The notes under the pieces were generated by a model, which saw only the letters and a list, made by a program, of their open reading frames with translations, was not told where the DNA came from and did no database searches. Shown piece after piece: positions 55,350 to 64,000 of a stretch of DNA of 64,000 nucleotides (the first letter of the stretch is position 1; each line of letters opens with the position of its first letter). The DNA is taken from positions 68,582,659 to 68,646,658 of the forward strand of contig OX439038.1 in the NCBI GenBank assembly GCA_949317995.1, read 5' to 3'. Position numbers and translations under genes: made by a program. This DNA is from Acholoe squamosa (lineage: Eukaryota > Annelida > Polychaeta > Phyllodocida > Polynoidae).

Positions 55350-56119
55350 CGGAGGAGAAAGAGGAGAAAAGGAAGAGGGAGGAACAGAAACTGGCAGAGG
55401 AGAAGGCGAGTAAGAAGAGGAAAGAGGAGAAAAGGTTAGCAGAGGAGAGAGAGGAGAAGAAACGAAAGGAGGAAAGAGAGGAAAAGAAACGCCGGGAAGA
55501 GAAGAGGTTGGAAAGAGAGAAGGAGGAGAGGAAGCGCCGGGAGAAAGACCAGGAAAAAAGGCGGAAAGAGGAGGACGAAGACAGGCGTTGGGCGGAGAGG
55601 GAGAGACAGAGAGAGAGGGAGGGGAAAGAATACTGGCCCTCCAGTAGTGATGAGTCCCAGCTCGACGCCGGGTCGCGCCACGCCGGGGGCAGGGGGCCAG
55701 CGCCGAGACCACCGGGAGGGCCGGCTGCAGCGGCGGGGGTCTTACCAATGGGCCCGGACATCGGAGGACAGCTCCCTAGGCCATTCCCGGGGTGGGGAGA
55801 TGGGTTCCCCAGGGGCCCGGTGACCATCCCGTGGATAGAGGAGGGAGGCACGGCGGCCGAGAGGTGGAGGACGGGAAATAGGCCCAACGAGGAGTGGGGT
55901 CCCACTGTGCCGGTTTCAGGGCGCCACCACCGGTGGGAGGACGTGCTCGGGGGAGATCTGGTTCAGGTGAACCAGTTGTACCAGACGGTCTACCGCCGGA
56001 GGGTGAGTACCACAAAGAATACGCTTGTGATAGACCAAGAACGGGTAGAGAGGTATATTGGTCAGCAGATACAACAGCTGTCAGTAGACGAACGGATCAA
56101 ATGCATGTTGGCAGAGTAG
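53583..56119 (+). pseudogene. post-integrase ORF: two C2H2 zinc fingers and a long charged helix
   Basis: This is continuous with pol but has its own ATG at 53583 (MGPKKGERG), so it may be a separate third protein. A basic stretch PKKKSPAKKR precedes a C2H2 finger CPEPGCMVTTGRL...H-x3-H and a second, looser finger beginning CPAEGC and closing KHMCAKH. A long disordered Pro/Gly-rich part follows. Then comes a Lys/Glu/Arg-rich single-helix or coiled-coil region (54990-55620) and a C-terminal domain ending IKCMLAE at 56119. The sensible frame moves by -1 near 55100-55120, so the ORF ending at 55349 is an artefact or mutant end. Function is unknown; nucleic-acid binding and nuclear targeting are inferred from the fingers and basic stretch. 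Confidence 0.6.
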
Positions 56120-56294
56120 AGCAGGTGGCGGTATCCGAGTAACAGGGAACGTGGGAGACATGAGGGTAGCGGGCTGGAGGAGGGGGTAGCAGTCGAAGCG
56201 CGGGGAACGTCGGGAAGGCCTCAGGAGCGGGAGAAGAGGGGAGACAAGGAGGATGGCCTAGGGTCCTAGTCTGACGGTGTATCTTGTGTTGCAG
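56003..56294 (+). other. candidate intron near the 3' end of the nested Gypsy
   Basis: CGGAGG|GTGAGTACC at 56002/56003 is a near-ideal 5' splice site, and TGTATCTTGTGTTGCAG| at 56294 is a good 3' splice site. Joining keeps the third-ORF frame open for 38 more codons to a TAG at 56409. The unspliced frame instead ends at 56119. Confidence 0.4.
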
Positions 56295-56411
56295 GAGAGC
56301 CGGAGCCGGGACGGCCCGCCGGAGGGAACGGTTGGAGGGGAGACGGCCGCCGACGGGCAGGCCATCAGGGGACCCCCAGTGCTGGAGGCGAGCCAGGACG
56401 GTCGGCGTTAG

Positions 56412-57032
56412 GCAACCCCGCTAGCGAGGACACGGCTACATCCGTCCGCTGCCTACAGATGCCCGCAGTGATCCTGTCCCAGGGCGGCACCTAGAGTGCA
56501 GGAAGACTGAGAGTGTATATATGTTGATGATTGTATATCGGTTAATAATATCCAAACGTTAATTGTTATTGTGTATCGGTTAATAGTGTCCGAACGTTAA
56601 TTGTTATTGAGACATACATGTTCGTGTGATCTGAAGGATTAAGATGGTATATATGCTGATAGTATCGAGATGTTAAGTGCTGTGACAACATACCCGTTCG
56701 TTAATCCGATGAGGGTGATGTTGTGGAAACGCCGTCGTAAGAGGAATGCCAGACACCGGGCGGGACGGCTTAGAAGTTAAGCGTTATGGAGCATACCTGA
56801 TGTTAATAGAGTCGCGATGTAGATATAGATCTGACGGGCCGGTGAGATATTGTTTGATGTTAATAGAAGTTACGAGGCGGATACGGACCTAACGGAACAT
56901 CAGGAGGATATTATTCGGTATTATATAATATGGCTGTTATGACGTTTACTGTAAGAAGTTATCAAGGTCGGCACCCCGGGATACGCCCGTTCCGTATTGA
57001 TCCACCGGTGGTTGTGATTAAGGTGGGAGGAG
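56412..57032 (+). other. 3' untranslated region and polypurine tract of the nested Gypsy
   Basis: Non-coding sequence with small repeats (GTATCGGTTAATA twice near 56535-56585). It ends in the purine tract AGGTGGGAGGAG (57021-57032) directly before the 3' LTR, as needed for plus-strand priming. Confidence 0.75.
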
Positions 57033-57462
57033 TGTAATGGAGTCGGCTCCGGTGGAATACGCGGGCGAGTTCGGCGGAGAGGCCGGACGTTAGTTGCAGC
57101 GGCCGACGCCGGGTGGCGCCGCGGCTAGCGAGTTAGACCATATTTGGTAGTGTGACGTCACCGGAACATCGGGGGGGTATATAAGGGCGAGCTCAGGAGG
57201 AGTCGGGGGTCGGACTGACTAGGGAGAAAGCTGGGAAGACGCACGGTGAGGCAGCAGGAAGCCAGTAGTAGCCGCGACGCCGGGATCCGACTGAGGGTAG
57301 GTTCGCCGCCGGAAGTGCTAGAGAGGGTTAGCTGCCGCCGCACGAGCCGTCGTCACACGGGATCGGTGTACCTAAGCCCATAGGGCGGGCCGGGATGTGG
57401 CCCATGAATAAAAGTATTTAAGTCGTTAACTCGTAACTCGGTGTTCATCCTTATTTATTACA
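57033..57462 (+). repeat. 3' LTR of the nested Gypsy
   Basis: 430 bp, nearly identical to the 5' LTR but with one copy of the 12-bp unit. AATAAA at 57407-57412 would direct transcript ends. Confidence 0.96.
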
Positions 57463-57466
57463 GTAG

Positions 57467-57836
57467 AAACGTTGTAGGTGCAGAACGTATAGTGCAACCA
57501 CACCCCATGGGGACAAATTGCAGCTGGCTGCTACAATAGCTGGCGGTGTGTGTTCATTGGGTAAGACTTGGATGGACATCCCTTTGTTTTTGTTTACGAT
57601 TTCTACTGGGGTAACCATGGTGACCATGTGGTTGGTTTGTTTTTGTTTTCTTTTATTTGTTGTGATCATCAAGTGATGACGTCATAGCTCTCAGCCAATC
57701 AGAGCTCGAGAAAGTAGGTCACATGCCTATATATGGTCACTTCCAGTTTCAAAACTAGGTCACTTCCGGTTTGTAAGTAGGTCAATCAGATTTCAGTAGC
57801 TGTAGCTATGCACTAAATTTACCCCTATACACTACT
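57467..57836. repeat. Polinton right flank and right terminal inverted repeat
   Basis: About 200 bp of Polinton sequence and then the terminal repeat (57664-57836), ending ACTACT. A 73-codon frame on the minus strand (57451-57672) is not recognised. Confidence 0.88.
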
Positions 57837-57842
57837 CTTGTT

Positions 57843-59499
57843 ATTAAATCAACGGTGTCATATGACATGTGCATTGGTAAAAATGAATCTTAGTAACTGA
57901 GCCAGCTTTCTGACCTTTAAGGGTTTTGACTGGATTTCTGGATTTAAAAGGCAGAACAGTATAGCAGTACAGTCTCGTAAGCCAACACGGTAGCCCCTAT
58001 AAAGAGTGAGGGAGATGGAGAGAGTCAGGTAAAAGCAGCTGCATCAATCTAGACACAGCAGCCAACAGAAAGACAAAAAGACAATGACACAGGCACATGT
58101 CTAATGAGAATGGTGAGGACCCCTTATGTCATAAGTAACAGGATGTCTCTGCATCCAGCTGGTACCCAGTGGATGCTGCTACTGGGGAGGGCCAAGATAA
58201 TGCTGTCATTCAGAAGGAACATCTTCTGGTGGAGCTTATCACTTACATTATTACACTGGAAGTAGCCATTCCCACGCTATGTGGAAGGAGATGCTAGGAG
58301 GAGAAGGATCTTTTCATTATCATGGACAGCATTTTCTGACCAGCCACTCAAGAGGCAGCCATGGTTTGAGGCTTACACTACAGTTTGCATCATTTATTTT
58401 CAAGAAGTTTGAATCCCTAAAAGGTGTGGAACCTTGTTTGATCAAGTTTAAGTTTCGGCAAGACAGACTCTGATATGTTCAGAATTTTCTTCTATTCGTT
58501 TACATTTCAGTAGGATAGCTACCTCGTACCAGTGTTGGACATTGTAGTCTTTTGCTCTAAAGCGCCCAGTCCCAGATATTTCCAGTACTATTTTCTGACC
58601 AAGGTTAATCTCATTGAGCCTCTTTGTGACCTTTTCTCTGAATTGGAGCACCTCTATGATAGGCACTGTGATGGCCTTGAGATGTTAACTCGGGTGCTAG
58701 CTCTTGTGTGGTGGATTGACCCCAGGGGGGCGACTCACTTGGAATCATACTGGGCGGTGTGGTCAAGATTTGACATGATATGGGTGCTTTTTCAGCCCCT
58801 AGGGTGCCAAAGGGTGCACGCCATAAGGGTATGTTTTCTCATGGGACCACACTCTATGCCAGTCTATGGGTATCCTCAGTTGTTGGGACAGCAGTCAGGC
58901 TGAATAGGGAGAGCAGTCAGCTTCGTTATTCTATTATTTCATAGAGTGGCATTTAAGCCAGGGGTAGCTTTGGTATATAGCAGGACCTTGCTTGCAGGTT
59001 GTCATTCTTACAGCGACTGCTGTGGAGGTAGGAGCTAGGCTCCTTCCCCCCCAACGGCACAAAGCTTGCAGGAGCCAGCAATACAAGGTGGCCTCAATGG
59101 AACCTACATGGCTGGTAGGGGCCGGGCCCCAGGATTGGGGGGGGGACTATAGGGATTAGCCCTATACAACCCTACGACCAAGGGGACCGGCTTCAAAGCG
59201 CCTGGAGGCCATAAAACGCCTCCACAAACTGTGTGTGCACCCAAGCATGACCAACGGCCACTTCTCTGAGCAAACAGAGCAAGTAAGCCCCTCCCTCTGA
59301 TCAGAGAAAACTGGGCAAAGGGCCATGAAACTGCCCATCACAAGGCCCTGAGGCCCCACCCCTCCCCCTTCTGATCAGATCAGATATGTAAAAACTTATA
59401 TTGATTGGAGGATGAGGAATCCAATTAAAACAATGGATGGGGCGGAGAAGAAAAAAAAGCTGAACACAAAGACGCTAAGCATCACTTCTCATAAAAAAG
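57843..59499. other. unannotated DNA between the Polinton and the DIRS-like element
   Basis: No recognisable gene. Overlapping frames of 123 codons (58532-58903, +) and 72 codons (58448-58666, minus) match no known family. Confidence 0.4.
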
Positions 59500-59664
59500 G
59501 ATCATACCCAAGCTACAGAGTCTAGTCAAAGCTTTCTGGAGGACATCATAGCTGTAAACAGGGCATGTACGTCCCAATCCAGCTTTACATCTGACAACAG
59601 CACTAACTCTGATGCTCAAGGTAACACCCCAACACAATAATTTGACTCAATATCTGAGGATTGG

Positions 59665-61440
59665 GTGGAATCAGAAACTGAGCAGCCCAGTGCTAGCAGG
59701 CCAGGTCGGCCGGAGGATCACATACAAATCCTCAGGGAATATGGGAGGGAAATGCCCATACTGCAGCCACTGCAGGAACCCATAGACTTCCAACATGCAC
59801 CACTGGTGAGGTGTCCACAGGAAGTGCAACCTGCCTCAAGATATTCCACCAAAAGACCAGCCGAAACAGAAGTGGGAGTTGCAGCAGAAAACACTGGAGT
59901 ACAATGGAAGAGGCCTAGACACATGCACCTCACACAGCACCAACCCCACCACGCTAGAGCGGGGTATACCAGGTACACACCCAACTCCCCAGCGCCAGAT
60001 GACCCTAGAGGCAGGGTAACCTACCAGGTGAGGCGACTTACCTTTGGTCACCACTAACCAAGGATGCCACTCCTGGACTATAGGAATATTACCTTCAACC
60101 ACAGACGAGGTGGCTATCCAGCCCCACACCGCAGCAACCTAAAGGAGGAAGGGCCAAGAAGGCCAAGAAGGCCAAGAAGGCCAACACACCTGAGGCAGAC
60201 ATGGAATACTACCTGCATCCTCAATACCAAGTGGACACAGAACACACCACCACTCACAGGAGGATCCTACCTCACCATAACCTGCCCCCACAGCACGCAC
60301 TAGCACCAACTCCAGGGCCGGCGTAACCCCACCTGGAGGCGCCAAACCCACATTTAGCGGCACACAAAGCTGAACCCGATGCCCCAGCCAACAGACGAGC
60401 CCTGCCCACTCAGCCTACAATGGACATGGACACAGGGGAGCTGGAGGAAGGGGAGGTGCTGGATTCACCACAAACGGCAGTAAAAATCCCTAAAGAATAG
60501 CCCTGTAAGGGCCAATGTAAAAACACTGATCAGCAACCCTTGGGAAGATGGACACAACAACGCTGTTTGAGAAATACCCAAGACCAGACAACCTGGACAG
60601 CCTCCACAAGATGTGAATAAACCAAGAGATCCTCCAAGAGCTAGAGGCCAAGGACCCCAAATACAAGCAGCAGATTATGAACAGGGATGCACCCTATAAG
60701 TCTATGCAATGGGCTCTCCAATTTGCAGCCAGACTGCTGATATCAGCACTCAACAGTCTGGACACAAAAACACAGACTCCAAAAGAAATGGCGGTTAAAA
60801 TACCTGACTCTCTAACATTGATTGCCTAAACCTCCTGGAGATTAAACAACATGAGGAGATCACTCCTTAAGAACACTGTTGCGGGCCCCACCTCACACCT
60901 GGCCAAAGACAACAATAACCAAGGCTTCCAATACCTACTAGGTGACAACCTAAAGGAGGAAGTTACTACACGCAGTAAGCTACATGACACCTTCAAGGAA
61001 GTCTTTATCATACCCAAAGACAAAAGGAAGCCCACAAACCAGGGAAACTCCACCAAGGCCCCAGCGAGCACACCAACATTAACAAAACAACAGGTACCAC
61101 CAAAACAACAAACAGTCACGCAGAAACAACAACCACTAAGGGAAGTACGACGACAAGAGGAAACAACACACCAATGGAGGTCAATACAACAACAGCAAAC
61201 AACACAACAACAAGCAAGACAAACGCCAGCGCAACAGAGGCAGCACCAACAACAGGCGCTAACAAAAGTAAGTCCACCTTCCTCCTACACACATACAAGA
61301 CACATGGGCAGGGAAGCAGACACATGGTCACAATACACATCAGAAGGACAGGTACTGGACATGATAAAAGGCTTATCCATAAGCCTATGCTCCCTGCCTA
61401 CACTGCTAAGACAACCTGACTCTAGGTGCTTGGACCCAGT
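59665..61440 (+). pseudogene. DIRS-type Gag remnant
   Basis: The open segment 59665-60057 is Pro/Arg/His-rich. Around 60560-60800 reading gives KYPRPDNLDSLHKM, INQEILQELEAKDPKYKQQ and a helix-rich part typical of DIRS Gag. 60851-61471 continues with a glutamine-rich tail. Internal stops (for example near 60615 and 60825) show decay. Confidence 0.6.
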
Positions 61441-62250
61441 GAAAAACAGAATCATGAGTGAACAAAAGTAAAAACTGCTATCACAAGGCATAATAGAACC
61501 TGCCTTCCCATCACTGAGATCCTTCGTCTCACACATGTTCCTTAATGAAAAATCTAACGGAACATACAGGCACATACTAAACTAATACACCATGGCAATA
61601 GATATAGGTTCACCTGCCTCCCCAATGGCTACTCCCCAGGCCCTAGAATCTTCACAAAAATCATGAAGGCACTCATGGCACACCTGAGAACAAAGCATGG
61701 GGTTAACCTTGTCTTCTAAATAGACGACACACTAATCTATGCAAAAACAAAAGCAGAAGTCGGAACAGCCACAATACACACACTGAGGGTGCTGCAAAAT
61801 GCAGGCTTCACTGTCAACTTTGACAAATCAGTACTAGAGCCAACGCAAACCATGGCTTCACACTACACTCACACACACTAACACTCACGATACCAGACAA
61901 AAAACAGGCCAATATCTCACAAAAAGGTAGAGGATATCCTTAAGGTACAAATATGTACCATAAGGAAATTCTCGCAGGTTCTAGGAGCCCTAGCAGCCAC
62001 AGAACCTGGGAATGACAGAGCAAAGGTACTGACCAAAAAACTTATCATTGCAAAAAACAAGGCCTTAATAACGATACAGGTAATTATGACAAATTCATTC
62101 CCCTTAGAGGGTTCATGAAACCAACCCTGAGAGAAAACCTACAGTTTCTACCACATGCAAAGAAAACCTACACAGAAAAGTGCCCACAGATAACCCTATA
62201 CTAAGAAATCCTAGCAGTCCACAGGGCACTCCTACACTTTAAAAAGCCCC
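61350..62250 (+). pseudogene. DIRS-type reverse transcriptase remnant
   Basis: Starts with VLDMIKGLSISLCSLP, then KLLSQGIIEPAFPSLRSF and HMFLNEKSNGTYRHIL. Around 61610 reading gives FTCLPNGYSPGPRIFTKIMK. The catalytic block survives as a stop followed by IDDTLIYAKTK (near 61721), where Tyr-Ile-Asp-Asp is expected. Further frame breaks follow. Confidence 0.78.
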
Positions 62251-62254
62251 TAAC

Positions 62255-62560
62255 GGGGCAACACATACATATGTTCATAGACAACACCACTGCCACCAGC
62301 TGGCTCAATAAAGGGGGTTCTCGCCAATCCATTCCGTGCAACAAAGCCACTGAAAGTGAATTCAGGTTGGCCTGGGAAATGAACATAACATTTAAAACCA
62401 CATACATTCAATCAGAAGAATGTCGAGGCAGAGAGGGCCTCAAGAGCCTTCTCCACAGTGGGAGAATGGACACTGAGCCCTGAAAGCCAAGAGAAAATAT
62501 TCAAAAAGTTCCCAAAACCTGACATTGACCTATTTGCCTCACCTTCCAATATGCAAACAC
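62255..62560 (+). pseudogene. DIRS-type RNase H remnant and following conserved block
   Basis: MFIDNTTATSWLNKGGSRQ with the catalytic Asp, then a frame change, then VGEWTLSPESQEKIFKKFPK and PDIDLFASPSNMQ. This is the usual sequence order downstream of RNase H in DIRS elements. Confidence 0.75.
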
Positions 62561-62735
62561 TTTGTATGCCTATACCATTACCCCAATGCATATGCAACAG
62601 ATGCAAAGGAAGACAGACCCAGAGGGTTACTACTTGTACCGGAGTGGAAGACGCAGCCCTGGTACCCCAACCTCAGGAGACTGCCCACCTTCAAGGTCAG
62701 ATAGGTCAGTACATCAACGCTGCAATGGCCAGGGG

Positions 62736-63721
62736 ACCAGAAGAAAATCTTCCCCGTGGCCAACAGAATGAGGCTCCTATGCCTGCCCCTATGAATGACA
62801 AATACCCCCTAGAAATCATCTGGTGTGATCACATAGGAATATCCAAGGCATCCTGGGAACTCCTCATGGCCTCATGGTCTAAATCTACCATAGCCAGCTA
62901 TGCAACAGCAGCAAGGAAGTGGCTAAAACACACCAGCAAAAGCAACGTCAGCGTCACCCACCCAACCATACACCAATGTGTAGATTTCCTAACAGAGATC
63001 GTTAACAGTGGGGTGGATCACTCATCAGTAGCCACCACCAGGTCCCTAATGTCATGCTTCATTTATATAGAAGACAGACTGTTAGGGGAACACACAATGA
63101 CCCAAAAACTCGTAAAAGGGGCAAAAGCCCTAAACCCACCACAGGAACCTTATAAATACATTTGGGGCCCAGCACCAGTAATACAAACTGGCACAGTGGG
63201 GCGACATAGAAGAGCTAGATCTGGATAAACCAGAAGAAAATCTTCCCCGTGGCCAACAGGATGAGGCTCCTATGCCCGCCCCTATGAATGACAAATACCC
63301 CCTGGAAATCATCTGGTGTGATCACATAGGAATATCCAAGGCATCCTGGGAACTCCTCATGGCCTCATGGTCTAAATCTACCATAGCCAGCTATGCAACA
63401 GCAGCAAGGAAGTGGCTAAAACACACCAGCAAAAGCAACGTCAGCGTCACCCACCCAACCATACACCAATGTATAGATTTCCTAACAGAGATCGTTAACA
63501 GTGGGGTGGATCACTCATCAGTAGCCACCACCAGGTCCCTAATGTCATGCTTCATTTACATAGAAGGCAGACTGTTAGGGGTACACGCAATGACCCAAAA
63601 ACTCATAAAAAGGGCAAAAGCCCTAAACCCACCACAGGAACCTTATGAATACATTTGGGGCCCAGCACCAGTAATACAAACTGGCACAGTGGGGCGACAT
63701 AGGAGAGCTAGATCTGGATAA
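62736..63721. repeat. 493-bp tandem duplication, about 97% identical
   Basis: Unit 1 (62736-63228) and unit 2 (63229-63721) both start ACCAGAAGAAAATCTTCCCC and end CTAGATCTGGATAA. I count about 13 differences, almost all A/G or C/T. Confidence 0.93.
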
Positions 63722-64000
63722 ACTAACAAGGAGAACCCTACTACTCTTCATGCTAGCAACAGGTCAGAGGATACAGAGGGCCTATGCCCTGCTACGAAAT
63801 GACCTCAGACTATGAGAGGATACCATCAGGTTCAAATACTCCAAAAAACTGAAGTCCAACCACCCTAAAAAGAACCAACTACTTCTCAGGTTTGACAAAC
63901 TTGAAGACACATGAATATGTGTCTACTCACACCTGAAGGCCTACCTGGGCAGGGAGGACACAAAAGGAGCACACCCCAGAGTGTTTGGCACCATAAAAAA
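62780..64000 (+). pseudogene. DIRS-type tyrosine recombinase remnant with duplicated core-binding domain
   Basis: The N-terminal domain (SKASWELLMASWSKSTIASY and LKHTSKSNVSVTHPTIHQC) appears twice (62780-63228 and 63272-63721) because of a 493-bp tandem duplication. The start of the catalytic domain follows at about 63722 with RTLLLFMLATGQRIQ, containing the first Arg. The rest is interrupted by stops and leaves the window. As the duplication length is not a multiple of three, the protein cannot be read through. Confidence 0.75.

Larger units (their letters stand above)
47423..57462 (+). mobile_element. young full-length Ty3/Gypsy LTR retrotransposon nested in the Polinton
   Basis: It has two LTRs (47423-47864 and 57033-57462), primer-binding site, gag, pol and polypurine tract, all in order on the plus strand. 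The LTRs begin TGTAATGG and end TTATTACA. GTAG flanks both outer ends (47419-47422 and 57463-57466). The LTRs differ by three substitutions and one 12-bp tandem duplication, so insertion was recent and later than the Polinton. The sequence is visibly far richer in G and C than its surroundings. It uses a GGGAAAC -1 frameshift site between gag and pol. Confidence 0.96.
42574..57836. mobile_element. Polinton/Maverick element, internally deleted and interrupted by a Gypsy retrotransposon
   Basis: Termini are AGTAGTATATAGGGGTAA on the left and the complement of AGTAGTGTATAGGGGTAA on the right. Inverted repeats run about 170 bp. The 6-bp target duplication CTTGTT is perfect (42568-42573 and 57837-57842). 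AG-type ends with 6-bp duplications are diagnostic for Polintons. Inside lie the 3' part of DNA polymerase B, capsid genes and an adenain-type protease. Without the nested Gypsy only about 5.2 kb is Polinton, against 15-20 kb for full elements. Integrase, packaging ATPase and the polymerase N-terminus are missing, so the copy is not autonomous. Confidence 0.95.
59500..64000 (+). mobile_element. degenerate DIRS-like tyrosine-recombinase retrotransposon, continues past the window
   Basis: Collinear remnants of gag, RT, RNase H and tyrosine recombinase follow one another, all on the plus strand, with many stops and frame changes. The block style (LPNGYSPGPRIFTK in RT; DIDLFASPSNMQ after RNase H) is that of DIRS elements. 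The terminal repeats are not identified; the right part lies outside the window and the left limit is approximate. Confidence 0.8.

Noticed and set aside
54776-55905. Long minus-strand frames opposite the charged-helix region
   Set aside because: Serine/leucine-rich translations of a purine-rich coding strand; the plus-strand reading is consistent with the rest of the ORF.
58448-58903. Overlapping 72- and 123-codon frames as a host gene
   Set aside because: No recognisable domain; both strands are open over the same bases, which is common by chance.

Overview
This window is eukaryotic, most likely from a marine invertebrate animal. It is AT-rich, and I recognise no host protein-coding exon. 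Almost everything identifiable is a transposable element: palindromic MITEs, a LINE, a Polinton, two kinds of tyrosine-recombinase retrotransposon and two Ty3/Gypsy-type elements. I cannot name the species. Many listed CDS starts are not ATG, so starts are approximate.

Layout. 1-12 kb: mostly unannotated AT-rich DNA. It holds a possible tRNA-derived SINE head (1190-1250), an exactly 1,000-bp terminal-inverted-repeat element with TTAT target duplications (4116-5115), a 5'-truncated LINE with poly-A tail (about 8475-9873) split by a 77-bp palindrome, and a 1.2-kb inverted-repeat element (10215-11442). 12.0-14.3 kb: a giant imperfect palindrome with arms of about 960 bp. 14.5-19.7 kb: a tyrosine-recombinase retrotransposon of Ngaro/PAT type with diagnostic A1-ORFs-B1-A2-B2 split direct repeats. 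21.7-22.2 kb: AT-rich minisatellites. 22.9-33.3 kb, minus strand: an env-bearing Gypsy (errantivirus-like) element with gag, pol and a fusion-glycoprotein-like env. Its leader carries nine or ten 20-21-bp repeats, nine of them with a TGACGT core. 34.7-36.9 kb: a hAT-type MITE with a perfect 8-bp target duplication, tRNA-SINE-like pieces and a hairpin MITE. 41.3-41.5 kb: a palindrome.

42,574-57,836: a Polinton/Maverick with AGTAGT...ACTACT termini and a perfect 6-bp target duplication (CTTGTT). It is reduced to about 5.2 kb of its own sequence: the 3' part of protein-primed DNA polymerase B, minor-capsid-like pieces, a broken major capsid gene and an adenovirus-type protease. A young, GC-rich Gypsy element (47,423-57,462) sits inside it. 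That element has 442/430-bp LTRs that are nearly identical, a GTAG target duplication, a textbook GGGAAAC -1 frameshift site between gag and pol, and an unusual extension of over 800 codons downstream of integrase with C2H2 zinc fingers and a long charged helix. From 59.5 kb to the window end lies a degenerate DIRS-like element with gag, RT, RNase H and recombinase remnants and a 493-bp tandem duplication.

Taken together this is a nested transposon graveyard containing several fairly young elements. The most unusual points are the TGACGT array in the leader of the env-bearing element, the long post-integrase extension of the nested Gypsy, and the complete structural proof of the Polinton, the Gypsy nested in it and the split-repeat element. 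Reading-frame breaks in the better-preserved retroelements all go in the -1 direction, two of them at homopolymers, so some may be sequence errors rather than biology.
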